Source of the DNA: Apostichopus parvimensis
Taxonomy: Eukaryota; Echinodermata; Holothuroidea; Aspidochirotida; Stichopodidae
DNA: 30,065 bases
NCBI GenBank assembly: GCA_000934455.1
Contig: KN884621.1
Location: 61,705 to 91,769 of the forward strand
Direction of reading: 5' to 3'
Below the pieces are notes generated by a model. It was not told the DNA's origin and did not search any database. It saw only the letters and a program-made list of their open reading frames with translations. Below, piece by piece: positions 19,901-26,760 of the stretch (positions within the stretch are counted from its first letter, which is position 1; each line of letters starts with the position of its first letter). The position numbers were made by a program, and so were the translations under genes.

Positions 19901-22645
19901 GGAGGGTGGTTGTAGAGGGTGAGAACACAATGCATGTCTTCAATACCCAAAATAACCATTTGGTAAAAAAAAGTACTAATTACTACTGAAGGTTGACTTT
20001 AGTAGAATTTTTTGTCTTAATATGACACAGTCTAGGAAAAAAAAGAAGAATAATTTCACTTGTTTGAAAGTTTCTATAATAAGGTTATCAAGATAAACCT
20101 GATTTCAAAAATGAAAAATCTCTAGACTGCTCCTTCAAATTGCTAAAATTGTTAACGGTGTGCCCGCATTGTAAATATGTAATTTTAATACTGAAAAGAC
20201 ATCAACGATCTTGTATTTTATTTTGATTTTGTGTTGTACCTGATCTAATGAACTATCTGTTAGTCTGTTAAAGAAGTACAAAGTAGTCCAGCAACATTAA
20301 TTGCTGAGCCTCAGATGTTTAGAGGGTCATTTCTTAAAAAAAAAAAATTAAATAGATGTAAAGTGATACCAAACTTGAGACTGGTACCAGTGTTTTCATA
20401 AAGCAGGGCACGATACATCAACATTAATTTTTGCGGGACCAGTCACCCCTTTAAACCACCCATGATCTACCATCACTATTTTCTTCACAAAGAAGAACTA
20501 TGTACAGGCCATAACCCACCCATATCTGTTAGATCACAACCTTTCATTATACAGCCCAAAAGTATTTATTATGAGGATTCCTTTTACAGGCTTTCAGAGT
20601 GGATTTTGAACCTGTTCATACTTGGACACCTGCAACTACTATTATACTTCAACACAAACAATGCATGACTTTGCCTTTTAACTGAAGTTTGAAAAAAAGC
20701 CTGTCATAACAACCCATTCCACCCCAAACAACTCTCCTTATTCTGATAAACATAAAAAGGGGTAGGAATTCATCAGGATCAAAAAAGGAATAGAACATGT
20801 TTACTTTGACCTTAGCAAATGCATTCAATCAACAGGGCGAGTCTTCTGAATCACAGCCGGATGTTTTTAAAGACATATTTTGGGGGGAAATCCTGGTAAT
20901 AAAGTGTCACGCCTCACTAGCTTTACTTTTCCCCTAAACCATAAAGTGGCTGAGTAGTTTACAAAAACAGTAGAATTGGAAAGAGCAGAAGGCCATGTAA
21001 GGAATGTCTGGTATAGGAGGCACAGTGCTAATATGTTTAGCATGGTAGGTTGAATAGACAGACGGAATAGTGCTAAATGTTAAATAGAGGCAGGTAAAAT
21101 TAAATAATTTCTACACTTTTAAAAAAGGGATTGGAGAGAAGAATTATTTTCAGATTGTTCAAAACTTGATGTTTTTGTGTGTTCTTGCATTTTTTCTTAA
21201 AAAAATCTGTCCTTCATACCAAAAATAGCAAAATTTACTCTTTCTGGTGGTTTTGACCCGCCATATTACCTTCAAATGTTGAAGAGTGTTCATTTAGACA
21301 AATTAATGTAAAAGAAAGGAACAAATGCTTTGAGGTTGGCAGTTCAATGCTAATCGTTCGCACATGAGAGACCATTAGTTGACTTGCTAGCATATGGGGG
21401 GGTTGGGGGTTGGGGTGGGATGGGGGCCAATACTGGTGACTTTCTAATAACAAACATGTCAACTTAAAATGTGATCACTGGCTCAGAAGCAACATCCTCC
21501 TTTTAAACCCATAAAAATGTCCAAAAACTCACCTGTCAAGTTTATTCTGAAGAAACCGATGCTGACGATCCAGCCTAAAAATGTGACTAAGACTACGGAC
21601 AAAATGTGTAAGATCGGACCGGTCACCTGCAAGAAAAAAGTACAGAAAAAATGATCAAATTACCGGACAATACAATTCCACCGCTGTCAATGCCCACCAA
21701 GCTAGTCATATCCACTGCACTTGTGGTATTTTAACACTTGTAGTCACATCCCTAGCATAACTAGGTGTACTTTGTAATTATCAGGCCTTCTAACTTCATC
21801 AGGCCGTCTAACTTTGCCAGGCCCTCTAACTCCGTCAGGCCCTCTAACCTTATCAGGACCTCTAACTTTGACAGGCCCTCTAACTTTGCCAGTTCCTCTA
21901 ACCTTATCAGGACCTCTAACTTTGCCAGGACCTCTAACTTCGTCAGGTCCTCTAACCTTATCAGGACCTCTAACTTACCTCTAACTTCGTCAGGTCCTCT
22001 AACCTTATCAGGACCTCTAACTTCACCAGGACCTCTAACTTCGTCAGGTCCTCTAACCTTATCAGGACCTCTAACTTCACCAGGACCTCTAACTTCGTCA
22101 GGCCCTCTAACCTTAGCAAGACCTCTAATTTCGCCAGGCCCTCTAACTTCGCCAGGTCCTCTAACCTTATCAGGACCTCTAACTTTGCCAGGACCTCTAA
22201 CTTCGTCAGGCCCTCTAACCTTAGCAAGACCTCTAATTTCGCCAGGACCTCTAAATTTGTCAGGTCCTCTAACTTCTATAAATTAGTTATTATCTATCTT
22301 CTTGCACTGCCTCTCCCTCCAGATTCTTTCCCTTAGCTGTTTACACCCTTATAATCTCAAGAGATGTCCCTATTATGATGGATTACCTCACCTTTAAAAT
22401 TACCTACAGAGTTCAATTTCCTTGACCTTTGGCTTTACTATCTTTCACAAATTCAGTCACCTGTGTTAAAGAGAATCTGCACGAACCTTAAATGATATCC
22501 ATACGAGGGCAAACCCCATCGGCCAGTATTTGCTTAATAAGACAGAAGACACTATGGATCCGAGTATGACCGTCACCACCAACACTTTATGAAACCAGTG
22601 TAAATGAAGCTGTAGACCAATCAGCATGTGGCTGACAGCAAACAC
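4657..22645 (-). CDS. GDPD5: Glycerophosphodiester phosphodiesterase, GDPD2/4/5 (GDE) family, spliced, 5' partial
   Basis: Ten minus-strand exons (22645-22487, 21626-21533, 15872-15730 or its twin 17157-17015, 15040-14958, 14070-13920, 11713-11492, 11013-10850, 10539-10392, 9800-9718, 4909-4657) join in phase into 1500 nt: 499 residues and a stop. All introns are GT-AG, with phases 0,1,0,2,0,0,2,0,2. Membrane segments lie near residues 18-38, 57-78, 88-109 and 391-413. The GDPD domain lies between the last two, which puts it outside the cell in this family. Catalytic motifs are MAHRGA (His127), APENT (Glu136), FETD (Glu154, Asp156) and HDE (His169). The spacing of His127 to His169 is 42, as for His233/His275 reported in vertebrate GDE2. 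Known members cleave glycerophosphodiesters or release GPI-anchored proteins; which applies here is not visible. The tail is basic. The first exons are missing. GDPD5 is the best label, but an ancestral GDPD2/4/5 gene is equally possible. Confidence 0.9.
5062..5424 (+). mobile_element. TTAA-flanked MITE family 1, copy 2 (full length, 363 bp)
   Basis: This is a full-length copy with TTAA at both ends. The inverted ends are aggctgtgaagactcgc on the left and, read inward from the right, tggcattgaagactcgc (14 of 17 identical). It has no coding capacity. TTAA duplication is the hallmark of piggyBac-type transposases, though the tips do not begin with the usual CCC. It sits in intron 9 close to the last exon. 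Confidence 0.88.
7264..7320. repeat. A/T low-complexity tract (T-rich, TTTAA repeats)
   Basis: Almost pure T/A with repeated ttaattt blocks. A short TTA microsatellite follows at 7450-7466. No gene content. Confidence 0.9.
8058..8358. other. Coding-like island of unknown origin
   Basis: A GC-richer 300 bp within AT-rich intron 9. Plus strand 8058-8204 is open without a start: [20 protein letters not shown] continuing [20 protein letters not shown]. On the minus strand the same bases, in another frame, read [20 protein letters not shown] continuing [19 protein letters not shown]. Just upstream in minus-strand order, about 8358-8250, is [20 protein letters not shown] continuing [16 protein letters not shown] and a stop. 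The two minus segments are separated by about 30 bases with stops. Codon choice looks protein-like. I do not recognise the family; it could be a relic of a gene or transposon, or chance. Confidence 0.3.
9718..9800 (-). CDS. GDPD5: GDPD5-like visible exon 9 (last membrane helix)
   Basis: The exon is 83 nt: 27 codons plus two bases. The acceptor is cgtttacccttag and the donor is CAG|GTAAGA. It encodes [18 protein letters not shown] and LIVGFFLLH, the final transmembrane helix. The YLxxWxxTDLxS pattern is typical of the last helix of GDPD5-type proteins. It is too short for an ORF search to find; I located it by phase and by the expected helix. Confidence 0.9.
9801..10391. other. Intron between visible exons 8 and 9
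   Basis: 591 bp, GT-AG on the minus strand. It contains a plus-strand open frame of 119 codons (9984-10343) with no recognisable domain; judged chance. Confidence 0.85.
10392..10539 (-). CDS. GDPD5: GDPD5-like visible exon 8 (WLFSLLWC motif, end of barrel)
   Basis: The exon is 148 nt: one base plus 49 codons. The acceptor is gtttccaaacag and the donor is ATG|GTAGGT. It encodes [18 protein letters not shown], then [20 protein letters not shown] and [11 protein letters not shown]. The WLFSLLWC...SVT block is one of the best signatures of the family, and the V-N-(L/I)-Y-x-V strand precedes it. This exon closes the GDPD barrel before the last helix. Confidence 0.93.
10540..10849. other. Intron between visible exons 7 and 8
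   Basis: 310 bp, phase 2 (GA|G). No repeats or genes seen inside. Confidence 0.88.
10850..11013 (-). CDS. GDPD5: GDPD5-like visible exon 7 (GDPD barrel, C-terminal part)
   Basis: The exon is 164 nt: 54 codons plus two bases. The acceptor is tttcctttccag and the donor is AGA|GTAAGT. It reads [54 protein letters not shown]. It corresponds to the W-L-P...APGF/Q...LNLxY region of vertebrate relatives and is less conserved than the catalytic exons. The GC content is clearly above that of the surrounding intron. Confidence 0.9.
11014..11491. other. Intron between visible exons 6 and 7
   Basis: 478 bp, phase 0. No repeats or genes recognised. Confidence 0.88.
11492..11713 (-). CDS. GDPD5: GDPD5-like visible exon 6 (GDPD barrel, middle)
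   Basis: The exon is 222 nt, 74 codons, phase 0 at both ends. The acceptor is ctttcttttttttgcag and the donor is CAG|GTAAGG. It begins [15 protein letters not shown], runs through [20 protein letters not shown] to FDLHRP, and ends with [18 protein letters not shown]. The FDL(R/H)RP segment and the following SYVNxTxxxIL are characteristic of GDPD2/4/5. N-x-T/S sites (NHT, NSS) suit an extracellular domain. Confidence 0.93.
11714..13919. other. Intron between visible exons 5 and 6
   Basis: 2.2 kb, phase 0. It holds the ~126-bp tandem duplication at 12971-13217 and short G-runs at 11837-11850 and 13567-13590. No gene seen. Confidence 0.85.
12971..13217. repeat. Tandem duplication of ~126 bp
   Basis: acttggtagc…aataaataattcataaccat…gcgggcagttcttt…catatccat occurs at 12971-13096 and again at 13097-13217 with about 10% differences. 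It is within intron 5-6. Confidence 0.9.
13920..14070 (-). CDS. GDPD5: GDPD5-like visible exon 5 (catalytic HDE motif)
   Basis: The exon is 151 nt: one base plus 50 codons. The acceptor is ctatgtctag and the donor is GAG|GTTAGT. It encodes [18 protein letters not shown], then a VFPDRA stretch and [12 protein letters not shown]. His169 of HDE is the second catalytic histidine, and TTN and LxAGSWF are family signatures. Its frame is fixed by the phase-2 join from exon 4 and the phase-0 join to exon 6. Confidence 0.93.
14071..14957. other. Intron between visible exons 4 and 5
   Basis: 887 bp, phase 2 (AG|T). It contains the C-rich tract at 14273-14345 and a C-homopolymer near 14720. Nothing else recognised. 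Confidence 0.85.
14273..14345. repeat. C-rich (CCCCAACC-like) tract
   Basis: Dense C runs with ccaacc, ccaaccacccca and tccc blocks. It is in the sense-strand G-rich orientation within intron 4, about 0.2 kb upstream of exon 5 in transcript order. An apparent plus-strand proline/threonine-rich frame here is low-complexity only. Confidence 0.7.
14958..15040 (-). CDS. GDPD5: GDPD5-like visible exon 4 (APENT and FETD motifs)
   Basis: The exon is 83 nt: 27 codons plus two bases. The acceptor is caatacacag and the donor is AAG|GTAAGT. It encodes [19 protein letters not shown], then GFETDVSI. Glu136 in APENT and Glu154/Asp156 in FETD correspond to the metal-binding acidic residues of GDPD enzymes. 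It reads directly on from HRGALQ of exon 3, as expected of the domain. The split codon AG+T gives serine, leading into SLDG of exon 5. Confidence 0.93.
15041..15729. other. Intron between visible exons 3 (copy A) and 4
   Basis: 689 bp, phase 0, nearly all inside duplicate copy A. It has homopolymer C and G tracts (about 15137, 15250, 15656) that differ in length in copy B. No gene seen. Confidence 0.8.
15730..15872 (-). CDS. GDPD5: GDPD5-like visible exon 3, copy A (last pre-domain helix and HRGA motif)
   Basis: The exon is 143 nt: two bases plus 47 codons. The acceptor is ctctttctcag and the donor is CAA|GTAAGG. It encodes a membrane helix ([20 protein letters not shown]), then a PPC loop and the GDPD domain entry VMAHRGALQ. 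His127-Arg128 of HRGA is the catalytic pair known for GDPD enzymes. Vertebrate members usually have HRGAPM here, so the proline is replaced by leucine. A nearly identical copy sits at 17015-17157 with two base differences: one synonymous, one changing Val107 to Phe. Because 143 is not a multiple of three, a transcript can contain only one of the two. Confidence 0.9.
16114..16243. repeat. Foldback (near-palindromic) repeat, copy A
   Basis: Arms of about 60 nt pair across a short centre near 16176: agagggcctga…tcgatcctagcaggatct on the left, and tcctgccaggatcga…tcaggccctct on the right, extending out to gtaaaatgtgtaaaa / cttttacacattctcttac. Each arm contains a small internal hairpin, gatcc-n5-ggatc, next to CTGA and GAAA. 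The GDPD gene is on the minus strand, so the intron RNA would carry this hairpin. Confidence 0.85.
16317..16366. other. Assembly gap (50 N)
   Basis: Exactly 50 unknown bases. The sequence left of it ends in the same bases as the end of the second duplicate (…ggatgaatg, continuing at 17914). The sequence right of it starts at the same bases as 15052. A round number of Ns suggests a placeholder length rather than a measured gap. Confidence 0.98.
17015..17157 (-). CDS. GDPD5: GDPD5-like visible exon 3, copy B (duplicate of the HRGA exon)
   Basis: This has the same length, phases, splice signals (acceptor tttctcag, donor CAA|GTAAGC) and reading as copy A at 15730-15872. Differences are GTC to TTC (Val to Phe in the helix, giving LIPLFTF) and ATC to ATA (silent). 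The catalytic His-Arg is intact and nothing marks it as decayed. It lies inside the duplicated segment 16367-17913 next to an assembly gap. It is therefore most likely the other allele of copy A rather than a second exon, but a real mutually exclusive exon cannot be excluded from this sequence alone. Confidence 0.75.
17327..17655. mobile_element. Insertion with terminal-inverted-repeat sub-element, present only in copy B
   Basis: Relative to copy A, extra sequence lies between gaaagttgatc and aaaatagcaatgat. It begins with a short palindrome (ttcaac…gttgaa around gaggcgcagccga). It contains a perfect inverted repeat, tttatacaacacct at 17427-17440 and aggtgttgtataaa at 17640-17653, bounding about 227 bp. 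There is no transposase. It looks like a MITE or a compound of two small elements. I see no clear target-site duplication. Confidence 0.6.
17710..17842. repeat. Foldback repeat, copy B
   Basis: Counterpart of 16114-16243 in the second duplicate, with the same arms and a few substitutions (cctgacgtttcaatcc on the left, cgaaaatctcaagcc on the right). The minus-strand reading here is CTGAAGA, a GATCC/GGATT stem, then GAAACGTC. Confidence 0.85.
18019..18275. repeat. C/A-rich tandem repeat, about 30-bp unit
   Basis: Imperfect repeats of ccttcaaccccaacaccct followed by gccacaccaatg, about eight units with length variation. It reads as proline/threonine/asparagine-rich peptides in two plus frames, but there is no start context or splice link. 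I regard it as a non-coding VNTR within the long intron. Confidence 0.85.
18935..18959. repeat. G-rich tract
   Basis: An eight-G run followed by ggtgggggg and gggg within 25 bp; G-quadruplex-prone on the plus strand. Confidence 0.7.
19871..19920. repeat. G-rich tract
   Basis: ggtggggtggggtgtgggtg followed by more GGG(G) runs; meets the usual four-run pattern with one- to three-base loops. Confidence 0.75.
21396..21426. repeat. G-rich tract
   Basis: Five G runs (7,5,4,3,5) spaced by tt, tt, t and at; a textbook G-quadruplex pattern on the plus strand, about 0.1 kb from the donor of exon 2. Confidence 0.8.
21533..21626 (-). CDS. GDPD5: GDPD5-like visible exon 2 (membrane segment)
   Basis: The exon is 94 nt: 31 codons plus one base. 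The acceptor is ttttcttgcag and the donor is ACAG|GTGAGT. It encodes one membrane helix ([20 protein letters not shown]), then FFRINLT, with the last base G completing an alanine codon with the next exon. The WIV sequence at the end of the helix matches what I know of GDPD5. The phase-1 end fits only an exon starting with two codon-completing bases, which both copies of exon 3 do. Confidence 0.88.
21627..22486. other. Intron between visible exons 1 and 2
   Basis: 860 bp, phase 0, more than half of it the 18-bp minisatellite. No other content recognised. Confidence 0.88.
21782..22278. repeat. 18-bp minisatellite, about 28 units, with 54-bp higher-order period
   Basis: The unit is caggacctctaacttcgt with variants. 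From unit 4 on, a three-unit order is visible (…accttat / …acttygc / …acttcgt), repeating every 54 bp. One 7-bp deletion sits in units 11-12 (about 21962-21990). Because 18 is a multiple of three, long open frames exist on both strands (R-P-S-N-x-x on plus, L-E-x-L-x-K on minus). These are by-products. It lies in intron 1 of the visible gene, just upstream of exon 2. Confidence 0.95.
22487..22645 (-). CDS. GDPD5: GDPD5-like visible exon 1 (membrane segment)
   Basis: The exon is 159 nt, 53 codons, phase 0 at both ends. The acceptor is tttcctcacag and the donor is AAG|GTTCGT, which is weak at +3. It encodes residues 1-53 of the visible protein. It starts with the end of one membrane helix ([10 protein letters not shown]), then QLHLHWFHK, a motif I recognise from the GDPD2/4/5 family (vertebrate versions read similarly around LHWLHK). 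A hydrophobic helix of about 20 residues follows ([17 protein letters not shown]), then a loop ending in ISFK. Being phase 0 with no start codon in context, it must be preceded by at least one more coding exon. Confidence 0.88.
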
Positions 22646-22989
22646 CTGTGAGGAAATAATATCAAGTATGAGTGTTGAATATTCATAGTTCTGCATAATT
22701 ATATATTAATTTATATACGAGTAAAACAAACAGCGGAAAGTGACTGGGAAATAATGAACAATTGAAGAGAACAAAGAATTTATGGCTAGAAATTTATTTG
22801 AACCAGTGATTTATGTTCTAGCTATTAATTTCATTGCTCTTTTGTATTTATGAAATTTATCTATATGTAAAGACTACAATACATTGATGTTGAACATTCA
22901 AATTTATATGTAAATATATTTATACAGTATATTAACCGCGACTATCGTTTTCACATCAATCGTTGTCATTCATTCAATCATAGTGCCAC

Positions 22990-23392
22990 TATAGGCCATA
23001 TGATTAACTCAAGATCTACAAAATTCTTGTCCTTGTGTTCAAAGCAAGGAATGGTTTAGCCCCAGTTTACCTACAAGAGCTTCTCCAAGAATACAGACCT
23101 AGCAGGGTGTTTCGTTCAAGCGTACAACATATGCTATCTGTTCCTACTGTTCGTACTTGCACCTAGATGGGGATCGTTGCTTTGCTAGATCAGCTCCACA
23201 GCTCTGGAACAGTCTCCCCTTACTGTACATCTGAAAACAATCCAGCATGTGTCTAATTTTCCAGAAAGAACTCAAGACGTTCTTATAACTGTTGTGTCCA
23301 TTTTGGGTACTTTGCTCCTGTAGCACTTCTGAGCAGTTTTTTTTTAACTGCATAAAAGCGCTTTACAAATTCTTATATTATTATTATTATAA
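22990..23392 (+). pseudogene. Degenerate LINE (non-LTR retrotransposon) ORF2 3' end
   Basis: On the plus strand KIYKILVLVFKARNGLAPVY reads on through LQELLQEYRPSRVFRSSVQH. After a frameshift near 23160, DGDRCFARSAPQLWNSLPL follows. The pattern K(A/C)xxGLAPxYL, then YxPSRxxRSS, then GDRxFxxxAPxLWNSLP is the familiar C-terminal tail after the reverse transcriptase of LINEs. The 3' end aaagcgctttacaaattctt followed by (att)n is typical of CR1/L2/Rex-type LINE tails. It is 5' truncated and broken. Confidence 0.8.
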
Positions 23393-24734
23393 GTGAAGAT
23401 TGGTCTGACACCTGTCCTGCCTTCACCTCACTCCACCTCACCCCCACCCCCCACTCCCCACCTCCACCCTGTCCAACATTGCCCAGAAAGATGAGTTTAA
23501 GCAAGAACTTGAAAGAAACTAACAACCAAAGACAATTAGGTGATATGGTAGTATCAGACTATCAGCCATAAAATTATACATAAAACATGGAAATCACCAT
23601 GGCAACACAAAAGTAAAATAAAGTATGAATTAACTCAAGATGAAAGGAAAGATAATCATGCAATTGATCATTACAAAATTTACAACCGTAACTATCATAC
23701 ATTCTGTAATCCATCCGTTGCGAACATTTACGTTCACAGCACATGTACACTAGTATCACTTAAGAATCATTCCAGCTTGGAAGGTAAGTAATCCTTTAAA
23801 TCACCATGGGAACACATTTTCTTCTTCAGTATCTTTGTATATATATATAATGACAGTATCAATATCATATATACAACCTGTCTGGCAAAAAACAGATTCT
23901 TTAGTCCACACTACATTTTACACCGAGATATTTCCTTACGGTAAAATTAACCGTGCCCTACGGCAGGAATTAACGAACCATCTCAACCGTACGACTTCGT
24001 TTTTGCAACCGAGACTCTGCCATCAAATGAACGTTACAGTTCTGCTTTTTCTCAAATGTCAAAATTTTTGAATTAGTGAAACGATTCGGTAATAATTAGC
24101 TGCACATCCACGCGGTTAGACCTTACAAAGTAGCGAGAACTTGAAAGAGCAATTTGTGAGAAAGGTTTTGAAATACAGAAGTCATGCATAAAAAGTAGTG
24201 AAAATGAAAGAATTCTTGCAAGACAAAGATAACAGTATTACCGTTACTCTATCAGCAGAACGAGTGAGTGACAATTTTGCTATAAAAAAAAAAGCCATTG
24301 TATTTATATCATTTTCACCCAAGAGCAAGATAATATTCCTTAAGTACATTATGAAGGCTACAATTCCAAGTTTGGAGTTTCTTCCATTGTTTCAAATTAA
24401 CTTTTGAAGGTTAGTCTCCATTCAAGTTAATATGCATTCCTATCTTCTCGGCCTCAAAAAGTGACATCTTTGGATACTTCACACCCACTGTCCCACAGCA
24501 TGGCCAGCCTTCTACTTCCTCTTCCTGGTTTTAAACGAATCATTCTGAAGGCTTGTAACTACAATTTCCAAAATTTGACATTTTTCCTCCATTGGATCAA
24601 ATCAACTTTTGTGTAGGTTAGTTAGATTAGAGTGCATGTGTTGAATGCAGAAGGGGACAGAGCATTGAAGAACCTACTGTACACATCTGTGGGGTTTATG
24701 TAACAGTTAGTATGCTACCTTCACACAACAACTC

Positions 24735-25057
24735 CAGTGGCGGAGCTTCCATACCCCCCTGACGGTCTCAAATGGACTGCTGGCGCCCTTTTCAGCTCTT
24801 TACCACTTTTTACTTATTCGCGATTATTGACTTTTTTATTGCGCTCTCATCTACCTATTGACATTTGTCACATTTTGTTGGTGTAATTTTCTGACAAAAT
24901 ACTCTAACGCACGGCGGTCTTTTATTAGCAAATTAGCAAGGCCCAGAAAGAGTCATTTCCTGCGATCTAGGGAGTATCTTTACTCAAAATAATTATGTAC
25001 GCTCCGCGCCAACCTGTGGTGGCGCTCCGCTTAGATAGTGTCGAAAGCGCCCCTACA
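24735..25057 (+). mobile_element. hAT-like MITE family 2, copy 1 (3' truncated)
   Basis: It starts CAGTGGCGGAGCTTCC, a terminal sequence typical of hAT-type non-autonomous elements. It matches 26334-26671 through ctgctggcgcc, gacatttgtcacattttg, cgatctagggagtatc and cgctccgcgccaacctg. It breaks off after gcgcccctaca, before the other terminus. It is non-coding. Confidence 0.8.
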
Positions 25058-25964
25058 TAGAAACTTGGACAATGACTATTTCTTCAAATGTTAATATCTG
25101 TACTTGTTTGTCTGCACAAGAAATATCAAAACCTTAGATGTCCCGATGACATCCATGTTCAAAGTTTGCACGGTTTTATTGGATGACATAGGTTTTTATC
25201 TATCTTGTTAAATTTATATGGATATAAATTTAATATGATCTATTTAACAAGGAAGTCACCCCCACTCACAAAATGGTGAGTGCAATAGCTGTGCAAGTGT
25301 TTGGCAGATGTATTTATAGACTTCTTGGCAAGCAGTCTAAGAACTCTGCCCATACATTCATGCACTACTAGTCTGCAAACAACTACATAAACATATGCAT
25401 TCTCTATAGGCCTACTGCACCTTAACTTCTTCCCTGTGGTCTCACATCAAACTTGGGCACAATTTGTGCTCTATACTTGATAAAAATGTTATGGATATGA
25501 ATAAAGTCTTTTGACACATTTGGGTCATAATTCATGGGATCTGAGTGTCTGTGTGTGGGGTAACATTTTATAGAAACTTCTATTATAACTAAGAGCTGGC
25601 TGTGTTTTGACCTATGGTACTGCAATACAACAGGTGTCAAAGTCAACATATGCAAACTATTGAGGAAACAAGAGTTGTTTGGTACTGTACATGGTCGGTT
25701 TAAGCTTATACCTGTACAGGTTACAGTTACAAAACTTGAATGTCAATGTAAGCAGGATGTTTTTCCTGCAATTGGATTACCGGCAAAGGGCATGGGGCGG
25801 GGGGAGGGGGGACAGCCCTACCTAACTTCAAACTCTCCCTTACTTTCCCTTCCCACAAATTTTCCTTTATATTATACAATTTAGTAGTTGCTGCATAAAT
25901 TTTCTACTTTACTTTAATAAAAAAACTCACACGTGTTAGTTTCTTCATATTGTCGATATTTTTT

Positions 25965-26009
25965 GGTGGGTAGGTGGGGAGTGGGGGTGGGAGGGGTATG
26001 GGAGGGGGA
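25965..26009. repeat. G-rich tract
   Basis: Seven or more runs of three to five G within 45 bp (ggtgggtaggtggggagtgg and onward). It has the most G-runs of the tracts seen in the window. Confidence 0.8.
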
Positions 26010-26260
26010 AGGTTAGGCAGACAGGACACACTGGAGCTATCAGGAGTCAAACAGTCTGAATCGCAACGGTTTAAGTGATCTGAGGAAATAGTTGGCTTCC
26101 AAGCATACTATACGATGTCCAATATGGTGATGTTTTAACTGGATAAATTTGAGATATGACATTCATTAAGAAACACTCAACTAGTTATGTAGGGCGGTAG
26201 AACTGAGAGTAGGGATGGTAGATCAAATGCTGTTAGTCACAGAAGTGATTTACAGAAGTG

Positions 26261-26329
26261 AGTGATTCAGTACTGACACAGTACTGCATACCTGATACTG
26301 TAGGTACTGTAGTCTAGACATGGTAGATT
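26261..26329. repeat. 70-bp direct repeat, left copy
   Basis: agtgattcagtactgacac…gatactgtaggtactg…gacatggtagatt recurs at 26691-26760 on the other side of hAT-like copy 2. There is a small indel (tattactg) in the right copy and a gtagtcta insertion in the left. Confidence 0.85.
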
Positions 26330-26333
26330 GGAT

Positions 26334-26671
26334 GGACTCAAATGGATCGACTGCTGGCGCCTTTTCAGCTTTATACCACTTTTTACTTATTCGCAATTAT
26401 TGACTTTTTTATTGCTCTCAAATACCTATTGACATTTGTCACATTTTGTTGGTGTAATATTCTGACAAAATGGCGATGACATCTATTTATTCTTCGTTTA
26501 TCTGCAAATTAGCAAGGCCTGGAAAGGGTTATTTCCGGCGATCTAGGGAGTATCTTTACTCAAAAAATTTCTGTACGCTCCGCGCCAACCTGTGGTGGCG
26601 CTCCGCTTAGAAAGCGCCCCTACAGACCATTCTCGCCACCCCCCTGGCCAATACCCCTAGCTCCGCCACTG
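26334..26671 (+). mobile_element. hAT-like MITE family 2, copy 2 (5' truncated)
   Basis: Second copy, about 85-90% similar by eye to 24735-25057. It lacks the left terminus but has the right one, ctagctccgccactg, the inverted complement of CAGTGGCGGAGCTAG. The two copies together define a full element of about 0.37 kb. It lies between a pair of 70-bp direct repeats. Confidence 0.8.
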
Positions 26672-26690
26672 CAGAAATGATTCCCATTTA

Positions 26691-26760
26691 AGTGATTCAG
26701 TACTGACACAGTACTGTATTACTGTATACCTGATACTGTAGGTACTGGACATGGTAGATT
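26691..26760. repeat. 70-bp direct repeat, right copy
   Basis: Partner of 26261-26329. The repeat itself is rich in the palindrome cagtactg and in gtactgta. Confidence 0.85.

Larger units (their letters stand above)
17914..21532. other. Intron between visible exons 2 and 3, unique part
   Basis: 3.6 kb of sequence after the duplicate ends. It contains the C/A-rich tandem repeat (18019-18275), a C-rich stretch near 18770-18805, and G-rich tracts at 18935, 19871 and 21396. Open frames here lack domains and splice partners. Confidence 0.75.

Noticed and set aside
21765..22286. Plus-strand 173-codon frame with R-P-S-N-x-x repeats (and the minus-strand L-E-x-L-x-K frame)
   Set aside because: Both strands are open only because the minisatellite unit is 18 bp; the plus frame also shifts its peptide at the 7-bp deletion. 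No flanking coding sequence.
25422..25655. Minus-strand frame considered as a missing N-terminal GDPD exon (also 23574-23759 and 27418-27612)
   Set aside because: None has the expected tryptophan-rich loop or membrane helices, and none ends in a phase-0 donor that fits visible exon 1.
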